Assembly (NCBI RefSeq): GCF_007644105.1
Contig: NZ_VFAC01000015.1
Location: forward strand, 1-64,000
Reading direction: 5' to 3'
DNA: 64,000 nucleotides
From: Elioraea rosea
Lineage (GTDB): Bacteria; Pseudomonadota; Alphaproteobacteria; Acetobacterales; Acetobacteraceae
Shown here: piece after piece, positions 19,539 through 27,000 of the stretch
Numbering within the stretch: position 1 is the stretch's first letter
Layout: every line of letters begins with the position of its first letter
Made by a program: the position numbers and the translations under genes
Notes under the pieces: model-generated
What the model saw: only the letters and a program-made list of their open reading frames with translations
The model's database searches: none
Told to the model about the DNA's origin: nothing

Positions 19539-20945
19539 ATGAGCGCCCGAATCCTCGTTGTCGACGATGTGCTCGCGAACCTCCGCCTTCTGGAGGCGAA
19601 GCTGGCTGCCGAGTACTATGAGGTTCTCGCGGTCCAGGATGGGCAGCGCGCGCTCGAGGCTGCGCATGACTGGGCGCCCGACCTGGTGCTGCTCGACGTG
19701 ATGATGCCGGGGATGGACGGGTTCGAGGTCTGCCGCCGCCTGAAGGCCGACCGGGCGACCGAGCATGTCCCCGTCGTGATGGTCACCGCCCTCGGGGAGA
19801 CCACCGAGCGGGTGAGGGGCCTCGAGGCGGGGGCGGACGATTTCCTCACCAAGCCGGTCGATGACGAGACGCTTCTTGCCCGCGTGCGCTCGCTCGTCCG
19901 CCTCAAGCGGCTTCTCGACGAGTGGCGGCTCAGGGCGGAGACGACGCACCAGCTCGGCGTCGGCGCCGGGGCGCTGCCGCCCTCCGTGCGCGGCGCCCGC
20001 GCGCTGGTGGTCGACGACAACCCCCACACCCTCGAGCGCATCGCCGAGGCGCTCGCGGCGGAAGGGATCGACAGCACGACCGAGCGCAGCGCGGCCGCAG
20101 GCTTCGAGCGGATCACCCGGGCGCCGGTCGACATCGTGATCGTCTCCATGCTCGGCAGCGAGGACGACCCGCTCCGCTTCGCCTCCCGCCTCCGGGCCGA
20201 TGCAACGACCCGCGAGGTACCGCTCGTGCTGATCGCGGACGAGGCGCACATGCACCTGTTGCACCGGGCCTTCGAGCTCGGCGCCAACGACTACATCGTC
20301 GCCCCGATCGACCCCAACGAGCTCCGCGTGCGCGCGCGCAACCAGATCCGCCGCAAGCTCTACCAGGACCGGCTTCGCGCCGACCTCGCCTACTCGATCT
20401 CGCTCGCGCTGACGGACCCGCTGACGGGGCTGCACAACCAGCGCTACCTGCGCGGCCATCTCCGCTCCCTGATCGGCTCCGTGCGGTCGGCCGGCGGCGC
20501 CGTCTCCGCGCTGATGATCGACCTCGACCACTTCAAGCGCATCAACGACCAGCACGGCCACCCGGTGGGCGATGCCGCGCTCAGGCTGGTCGCTGGCTGC
20601 ATCCGCGGCAATGTGCGGCTGTTCGACACGGTGGCGCGCTACGGCGGCGAGGAGTTCGTCGTGGTGATGCCGGGCGCGAACATGCCCGATGCGATGGTTG
20701 CTGCGGAGCGGCTTCGCGGCGAGATCGCGCGGCTTGCCTTCCGGCCGGGCCCGGAGGCGCCGCTTCTGCCGCTCACCGCCAGCATCGGCCTCGCCACCCT
20801 CTCGCAGCCTGCCGATTTCGAGGGCGACGGCGCGGACGAACGGCTCCTGCAGATGGCCGATGCCGCGCTCTACGAGGCGAAGCGCGCAGGCCGGAACCGT
20901 GTCGCGACGATGCCTGGCGACACCGGAGCGCCGGCGACGACCTGA
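19539..20945 (+). CDS. pleD: PleD-type two-receiver diguanylate cyclase
   Basis: A 468-residue response regulator. Receiver 1 (residues 1-120) has D9/D10, the phospho-acceptor D53 in LLDVMMPGMDG, and K105. Receiver 2 (about 154-270) is degenerate: the acceptor position reads VSML, with Ser for Asp. The C-terminal GGDEF domain has the active-site GGEEF at 369-373 and the product-inhibition I-site RLFD at 360-363 with the same spacing as Caulobacter PleD. It therefore makes cyclic di-GMP and should be feedback inhibited. The start is ATG 19539; the 34-codon upstream extension is not receiver-like. Confidence 0.95.
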   Translation: MSARILVVDDVLANLRLLEAKLAAEYYEVLAVQDGQRALEAAHDWAPDLVLLDVMMPGMDGFEVCRRLKADRATEHVPVVMVTALGETTERVRGLEAGADDFLTKPVDDETLLARVRSLVRLKRLLDEWRLRAETTHQLGVGAGALPPSVRGARALVVDDNPHTLERIAEALAAEGIDSTTERSAAAGFERITRAPVDIVIVSMLGSEDDPLRFASRLRADATTREVPLVLIADEAHMHLLHRAFELGANDYIVAPIDPNELRVRARNQIRRKLYQDRLRADLAYSISLALTDPLTGLHNQRYLRGHLRSLIGSVRSAGGAVSALMIDLDHFKRINDQHGHPVGDAALRLVAGCIRGNVRLFDTVARYGGEEFVVVMPGANMPDAMVAAERLRGEIARLAFRPGPEAPLLPLTASIGLATLSQPADFEGDGADERLLQMADAALYEAKRAGRNRVATMPGDTGAPATT

Positions 20946-21264
20946 GCCTCCGCGCCAGGCGCTCCCCGTCCCTCACTCTTCCTGCCATCCGTGGACCGCG
21001 CGGCGCCCGCAGCCGCGTGCGTTCCTGACGCACGTGTCGGGAGCGTACCAAGTAAAGCATGCAACCACTGGTTAGAGACGTTAGTCAATCTGCGCCTGAT
21101 ATTGACGGAGGACCAGTAATCAAGACGGATTTCCATCATGAACGGACCGTGTTCTTGCGCACAGTCAAGTGTTCATGGAGTGAAGTTAACTTGTTTCGAT
21201 AGGCTATGCATTCGTATCGTCGCAGCCAAGGCATTTCAGGGGGAACGATCAGTGGCGAAGCGCC
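20946..21264. other. AT-richer intergenic region between pleD and the LuxR-type gene
   Basis: This 319-base region is much less GC-rich than its surroundings from about 21040 on. It contains a 7-bp hairpin at 21016-21034 (CGTGCGT/ACGCACG), possibly the pleD terminator, and a small dyad AACCA-C-TGGTT at 21063-21073. A TTGACG at 21104-21109 has no good -10 partner. No open frame with a ribosome-binding site was found. It should contain the promoter of the LuxR-type gene. Confidence 0.5.
21016..21034 (+). terminator. possible pleD terminator hairpin
   Basis: A 7-bp perfect stem, CGTGCGT/ACGCACG, with a 5-base loop lies 70 bases after the pleD stop. There is no T-run, so the call is tentative. 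Confidence 0.4.
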
Positions 21265-22371
21265 ATGAGCGATGCGGCCAAGGACGCTGATGCGTCAGCG
21301 CTCGAGCAGCTCCAGCCGACGCTCGCCGAGGTCGTCGCCGGCCTGGGCTGCGCTGCCGGCGCGATCCTTTCCCGCACGCCCGACGGCGTGGAATTCCGCG
21401 CCGCCGCCGGGCTGAGCCCGGTCGCGATCGAGGCCTATCTCACCCAATGGCAGCGGCGCGACCCGTGGCTCGGCGCGCTGCGCGGCAGCTTCGCCGGACG
21501 CGTCTTCAGGGGCGAGGAGCTCGTCGGCACGCGGCTTCTCCGCGGCTCCGAGTTCCACGCGCGCTGGCTCGAGCCCAATGGGCTCGATCATGCGATCTTC
21601 GCCGAGATCGCCGAGGCCGGAGCGATGCGCGACCTGCTGTGCCTCTGGCGGCCGAAGGGCGGACGCGCCTTCAGCCGAAGCGAGGCGCGCCTCGTCGGCG
21701 CGGTGGCGGGCATGCTCGGGATGCTGATGCGCCAGCGCGAGCTCGCCGGAGGCGCCGCCATCGCGGCGGAGCTCGTCGCGCAATCCTCCGTGCCGATCGT
21801 GCTGCTGCGCGCCGATGCCAGCATCGTCTGGTCGAACGCCGCGGCGGCGGCCTTGTGGTCGGGCGAGGGACCGCTGCGCCGGGCCTGCGGCAAGCTCGCG
21901 CTGCGCCATGCCGGCCACGCCGCCCGCTTCGCGCAGAGCATCGCCTCGGTCGCTGCACCTGGCGGGCGCCCCGCCATGCTCGGCGTGCAGACGGACGAGG
22001 GGATCGCCGCGCTCCGGCTGCAACCGCTGGTTCTCCGCTCCGGCGGCACGGTCGTTGCACTCACCGGGTATCTGCCCGGCATGGGCGTGCCCACCGCCGC
22101 GACGATCGCGGCAGCGCTCGGGCTGACGCGCGCGCAGGCCGAGGTGGCCGTGCTGCTCTGCCATGGTCTCGAGACGGCGGCGATCTCCGCACGGATCGGC
22201 GTGAGCCAGCATACGCTGAACGGACACCTGCGCGACCTCTACGGCCGCCTGCGCGCCTCGAACCGCGTGCAGGCCGTGGTGCGCGTCCTTGGCGCCTCGG
22301 TTGCCCTCTCCCTGCTCGCGCCGCCCACCGGCGCGAATGGCGGGGCGGGGGAACAGCACACGCCAAAGTAG
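21265..22371 (+). CDS. LuxR-type HTH transcriptional regulator
   Basis: A 368-residue protein. The C-terminal LuxR/GerE helix-turn-helix is at about 287-343 (LTRAQAEVAVLLCHGLETAAI, GVSQHTLNGHLRDLYGRL). The N-terminal 160 residues look like a GAF-type sensor and the middle like a PAS-type domain (AQSSVPIVLLRADASIVWSNAAA). No acyl-homoserine-lactone-binding domain or phospho-receiver is visible, so the signal is unknown. It lies directly upstream of, and in the same orientation as, the two RTX genes, separated by 163 bases with two dyads. It is therefore a candidate regulator of those genes. Confidence 0.85.
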   Translation: MSDAAKDADASALEQLQPTLAEVVAGLGCAAGAILSRTPDGVEFRAAAGLSPVAIEAYLTQWQRRDPWLGALRGSFAGRVFRGEELVGTRLLRGSEFHARWLEPNGLDHAIFAEIAEAGAMRDLLCLWRPKGGRAFSRSEARLVGAVAGMLGMLMRQRELAGGAAIAAELVAQSSVPIVLLRADASIVWSNAAAAALWSGEGPLRRACGKLALRHAGHAARFAQSIASVAAPGGRPAMLGVQTDEGIAALRLQPLVLRSGGTVVALTGYLPGMGVPTAATIAAALGLTRAQAEVAVLLCHGLETAAISARIGVSQHTLNGHLRDLYGRLRASNRVQAVVRVLGASVALSLLAPPTGANGGAGEQHTPK

Positions 22372-22426
22372 AGAACATTACGCTAGCGGATATTTTTCCC
22401 ACCAATCCTAGGGGGGCGGCAGGTCA

Positions 22427-22440
22427 GTACGAGAACGTAC
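22427..22440. promoter_or_regulatory. dyad GTACG-N4-CGTAC upstream of first RTX gene
   Basis: A 5-bp perfect inverted repeat with a 4-base centre in the 163-base gap between the LuxR-type gene and the first RTX gene. It is a possible regulator site. Confidence 0.4.
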
Positions 22441-22477
22441 CCTTATTCGAGGTTGGCGGGGGGGCCGCCGCCTTCCG

Positions 22478-22491
22478 GAACGGCGCCGTTC
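22478..22491. promoter_or_regulatory. 14-bp palindrome upstream of first RTX gene
   Basis: GAACGGCGCCGTTC is a perfect palindrome without spacer, 33 bases upstream of the GGAG ribosome-binding site. No T-run follows, so an operator is more likely than a terminator. The adjacent LuxR-type regulator is the obvious candidate ligand, by inference only. Confidence 0.45.
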
Positions 22492-22534
22492 ACCGGCGCG
22501 GATGTCCGGCCAGAACCAGAAATGGAGCATGACC

Positions 22535-23944
22535 ATGTACGTATTCTCGCTGACGAGCAGCACGAACTTCTTCCTCGACGGGGACCCGTTGGTGGATGAT
22601 TCGATCGACATTTCAGACAACCTGATCAACGGAGACGAGGCGACGGACGAGGACGGCTTTCCTCTTCCCGAGGACGTGGACCTCAACGCAGGCGGCATCG
22701 GCTGGTTCCGGCGCCTGACGGTCACCGATCTCGGCGGCAACAACACCTTCATCGCCGGCAACGACGTACTCGTCCGCCTCACGATCAACATGGGCGACGG
22801 GGACGACTTCATCGAGGGCGGCAGCAACCACGACCGCATCAATGCCGGGGACGGCAACAACGAGGTCTACGGCTACGACGGCAACGACACGATCAACACC
22901 GGCAGCGGTGAGGACACGGTCGATGGCGGCGCCGGCAACGACACGATCAACACCAATGGCGGCAACGACACCGTGTATGGTGGCGATGGCAACGACACGA
23001 TCAATGCCGGTGACGGCGACAACTACGTCGAGGGCGGCGCCGGCAACGACAGGATCAACGCGAATGGCGGCAATGACGTCCTCCTCGGCGACGAGGGCGA
23101 CGACACGATCCATGCCGGCGACGGCAACAACATGGTCGACGGCGGCGACGGCAACGACAAGATCACCGCCGGGTCCGGCAACGACATGATCGAGGGCGGC
23201 GCCGGAGACGACACGATCAATGCCGGCGACGGCGACAACTACGTCAGCGGCGGCGACGGCAACGACAAGATCACGACCGGCTCCGGGTCGGACTTCGTCG
23301 AGGGCGGCGCCGGCAACGACACCGTCTACGCCGGTGCGGGCAACGACTTCGTCGTCGGCGACGACGGCAACGACACCCTCTACGGCGAGGATGGCGACGA
23401 CACGCTGGAGGGCAATGCCGGCAACGACCGTCTCGACGGCGGCGCGGGCGAAGACAACCTCTTCGGCGGCTCCGGCAACGACCAGATCACGGGCGGCGCC
23501 GGCAACGACTACATGGAGGACGGGGTCGGCATGGACCGTCTCTTCATGAACTTCGGTGACGACGTCGTCATGAACGCCGCCGACGGCGAGCGCGACGTGT
23601 TCGTCTGGAACAGCCTTGGTGCCATCGTCGAGGCCGGCCCGGAATACGACACGATCGAGTTCTTCGACGTGCGCGGCGCCCGGACCAACGACGTGCTCGA
23701 CTTCTTCGGCCTCGGCAGCGGCCTCTACGCCCAGCTCTACGGCGGCGGCGCGGGCGAGACCGGTGTGTTCGCGGTGTTCCTCACCGAGGAGGCGCGCGAC
23801 GCGGGCGACTACCTCGTCGCCGTGCAGTGGAACGAGCAGATCGGTGCCGAGCCGATCAATGTCGGTGTGTCCTCGAGCTCCGACATCCGCATCGGCTTCG
23901 GCTGGAACGTCCAGAACATCGTCGACGGCGACACCTTCATCTGA
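22535..23944 (+). CDS. RTX beta-roll protein (short paralogue)
   Basis: A 469-residue acidic protein. Residues 1-86 form an N-terminal flank ending in GGNNTFIAGNDVLVRLTINM. Residues 87-329 are exactly 27 tandem RTX nonapeptides (GGxGxDxUx), which fold as a calcium-bound beta-roll. Residues 330-469 are a C-terminal module with DGERDVFVW, EYDTIEFFDV, LYGGGAGETG and a final GDTFI. There is no signal peptide, so type I secretion is expected. The start at 22535 has GGAG seven bases upstream. The whole protein is a paralogue of the last 450 residues of the next gene. Function is unknown; an extracellular matrix, S-layer or adhesin role is possible. Confidence 0.9.
   Translation: MYVFSLTSSTNFFLDGDPLVDDSIDISDNLINGDEATDEDGFPLPEDVDLNAGGIGWFRRLTVTDLGGNNTFIAGNDVLVRLTINMGDGDDFIEGGSNHDRINAGDGNNEVYGYDGNDTINTGSGEDTVDGGAGNDTINTNGGNDTVYGGDGNDTINAGDGDNYVEGGAGNDRINANGGNDVLLGDEGDDTIHAGDGNNMVDGGDGNDKITAGSGNDMIEGGAGDDTINAGDGDNYVSGGDGNDKITTGSGSDFVEGGAGNDTVYAGAGNDFVVGDDGNDTLYGEDGDDTLEGNAGNDRLDGGAGEDNLFGGSGNDQITGGAGNDYMEDGVGMDRLFMNFGDDVVMNAADGERDVFVWNSLGAIVEAGPEYDTIEFFDVRGARTNDVLDFFGLGSGLYAQLYGGGAGETGVFAVFLTEEARDAGDYLVAVQWNEQIGAEPINVGVSSSSDIRIGFGWNVQNIVDGDTFI
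22793..23522 (+). repeat. 27 RTX nonapeptide repeats with an 18-residue super-period
   Basis: Twenty-seven 27-bp units encode GGxGxDxUx. Up to unit 21 the units alternate: odd ones end in Gly (VEG, VYG, VDG) and even ones end in Ala/Thr (INA, INT, ITA). The true period in this part is thus 18 residues (54 bp). Units 21-26 all end in Gly. Confidence 0.92.
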
Positions 23945-23950
23945 TCGCCG

Positions 23951-23993
23951 CGTCGCTTTCGCGACGGGGAGGCGGGCCTTCGGGCCCGCCTCC
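23951..23993 (+). terminator. two tandem hairpins between the RTX genes
   Basis: CGTCGC-TTTC-GCGACG at 23951-23966 is followed by an 11-bp stem GGAGGCGGGCC/GGCCCGCCTCC closed by a TTCG tetraloop at 23968-23993. This is the strongest terminator-like structure in the window. It would limit read-through from the short to the long RTX gene. Confidence 0.8.
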
Positions 23994-24053
23994 GACCAGC
24001 CGATAGCCCGCGCCGCATCCACGGGGGTGGTGGTGGCGCGGGAGGGGGACGAC

Positions 24054-27000
24054 ATGGCATCGCAGGCGCTGCCAGGAGGGAATTGGCCCTCCGAGGACGA
24101 CACATCCGATCCCGACAGCACGCGCGCGCCGACGTGGCCGAAGCTTCTCGGCGCGACGGCGGTCGCGGGCGCCTCGCTCGCGGGAGCGACAACGTTCCTG
24201 TTCCAGACCGGTCTCGGCGTCAGCCACCCGAACGCGGGCGGCACGGCCGAGGCCGCGCCACTGCCCGCGGCCGAGGATGCCGGAGCCACGACGCAGGGGC
24301 AGGAGGTGATAGCCGAGCAGCCGGCAAGCGCGCAGGAGCCCGCGCCGGCCCTGGCCGACCGTCCGGCCGAGGCGGCCCCGCCCGCGGAACCCGCGACGGG
24401 ACACGCCTGGCAGGAGGCCGCTGCCCCGCAGGCCGATGGCGAGAACGGAACGGCGCCGCAGGAAGAGATGGTCGGCGGCAGCACGGAGGAGGCCATCTCC
24501 GCCTTCGCCGAGTTAGTCGGGCTCGACCCGATCATCGCCGTCGATGGCGGCGGAGGCGGCGGGATCATCGACGACGTGATGGCCATCGCGATGCGGGGCG
24601 GCGCCCAGCCCGGGCGCTTCGCGGCACCGCCTCCGTCCGTGCTCCTTCCGGGCGCGCCGGCCGGCTCGCCCGCCTCGGCCACGCCGGCGGCACCGGGCGC
24701 CTCGGTGCCCGCGAAGGCCGAGCAGACCGTTCTCTCCTTCTCGCTGTTCCGCGATGGCATCCGGTGGTCCGATCGTGCGGCAGAGGTGCGCACGGCGGAT
24801 GGGCGCATCGTCGAGGCGAACGGGGAGGGCACGTTCAGCGGCGCGCGCGACCAGGCGCTCACCGAAGTCACCTTTGCCTCGGGCGCGAGGCTCGGCGATG
24901 GCCGCACCCCTGTGGTCTCGCTCGTCGTCGACGAGGCCGCGCGCGCGGCCACCTTCAGCCTCGAGGCGGCACTGCCGCCCGGCAACGTCGCGGTCGACGC
25001 CTTCTCGGGCACGCACCTGACCCTCGAGGCGTGGCATGCCGCGCGGGTTTCGCTCGAGAGTGCCGGCCCGCTCACCCTAATTCTCGAAGGCGTGCGCGGC
25101 GGCGAGCTGGCGCTGACCGGCCCGGGCCCCAAGACGGTCGTTGTCGGCCTCGCCGAAGCCGGGCGGGACGGGCAGCGCCATTTCGAGATCGAGACAGGAA
25201 GCGGTGCGGACCGCGTCGTGCTCCGCCCGGCGTGGGAGAGCACCACGCTCGACCCTGGAGCCGTGACGGCGCGCATCGCCACGGGGGCCGGCGACGACAC
25301 GATCATCGGCTGGCGCGCAGACGAGACGGTCGATGGCGGCGCTGGCAACGACGTCTTCGTCGTGAGCGGTCGCGGCACCGGCTATGCGATCACGCGGGAG
25401 GGCGAGGGGTACACGCTGCGCGACCTCCTCGCCTCCGACGGCGATGACGGAACCGATCGCCTCGTCGGCATCGAGCGCGTGCGCTTCGGAGACGGCCGCG
25501 AGGTCGTGCTCGACCCCGCCGCCCCGAACGGCGCCCCGGTGCCGGGCGAGGATGCCGCGGTGGTCCTTCGGCCCGGCGAGACCTGGACGATCGACCCCGC
25601 CCTCCTTCTCGCCAACGACACCGACCCGGACGGCCAGCCGCTCACGCTTGTTCCGCGCTCGGAGCGGAGCGGGGCGGGCGGAACCCTGGATGTGCTCGCG
25701 GACGGCACGATCCTCTACACCCCGCGCGAGGGCTTCGAGGGGCTCGACCTGTTCGACTACCTGGTCTCAGACGGCATCGGCGGCGTCGCCGAGGCGAGCC
25801 TCGTTCTCGCCGTCACCGACCGGCCGATCGCGCAGGAGGACCGGATCGTCCTCCGCCCCAGCGAAACGGCGAGCTTCACCGGCGAGGATCTGGTCGCGAA
25901 CGATCTCGCCCCCGAGGGCGCGCTTCTGTCGGCAAGCCAGATGGCAAGCCTTTCCGCGATGGGCGGAACCGTCACCGTCACCGCCGCCGACACCTATCTC
26001 TACACCCCGCCCGCGGGCTTCCTCGGGCTCGACAGAATCGCCTACGTGGTGCGCGACGAGGCCGGCGGAAGCGCGCGCGCGAGCCTTGTCGTCGAGGTGG
26101 TGAACGCCGCCCCCGTGCCTGGCCGCGATGCGACGATCCTGCTCCGGCCGGGGCAGGAGGCGGTGTTCTCGGCAGGCGAGCTTCTCGCGAACGACCGCGA
26201 CGCCGACGGTGACGACCTTTCGCTCCACTCGGCGACGCTGACGAATGAAGCGGCCGGAACGCTCGAGGAGCTCAGCCCCGGTCTCTACGGCTACAGGCCG
26301 GCGGAGGGGTTCCTCGGCACCGCGCGCATCAGCTACACGGTCGACGACGGGTATGGCGGGCGGGCCGACGGCGCGCTTGCCATCTCCGTGAGCAACGCCG
26401 CGCCGATGCCGGTGGCCGATGCGCCAATCGCCGCCGAGAGCGGCGGGGTAGCACTCGTCCCCGTAACGGTGCTGACAGGCAACGATCAGGACGATGACGG
26501 CGATGCGCTTTCCGTCTCCGCGCTCGACACGGTGACGGCGGAGGGCGGAACGCTCTCGCTCGCCGCCCCGGGGCTCTACCTCTACACCCCTGCCGAAGGG
26601 TTCGAGGGCACCGACCGCGCGCGCTATCTCGTCTCCGACGGGTTCGGCGGCGAGGCGGAGGCGGAGCTCGAGTTCGCCGTCGGCCTGCCGCCAGATCCTG
26701 GCGGTGGCGGGGGCGAGGCGCCGTATGCGTTCAGCCTGCTCTCCGATCTCCGCTTCCTTCTCGAGGGAAGCGCGGAGGAGGACAACGTCGCCGACCTCTC
26801 GGACGGTTCGATCGACGGCGCCGATGCGCTCGGCCCCTGGGGCGAGGCGCTGCCCGAGCCTGTCGCGCTCGGCGCCGGCGGCCTCTTCTGGTTCCGCACC
26901 GTCACGGTCACCGATACGGGCGGCAACAACACGCTCCGCGCGGGAGAGAGCGTGCTCACCCGCCTCGCCGTCACGATGGGCGACGGCGACGACCTGGTCG

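Noticed and set aside
22613-25378. Long open frame (921 codons) antisense to both RTX genes
   Set aside because: It is a by-product of the repetitive GGxGxDxUx codons read backwards, is Val/Ala/Ser-rich without domains, and has no ribosome-binding site.
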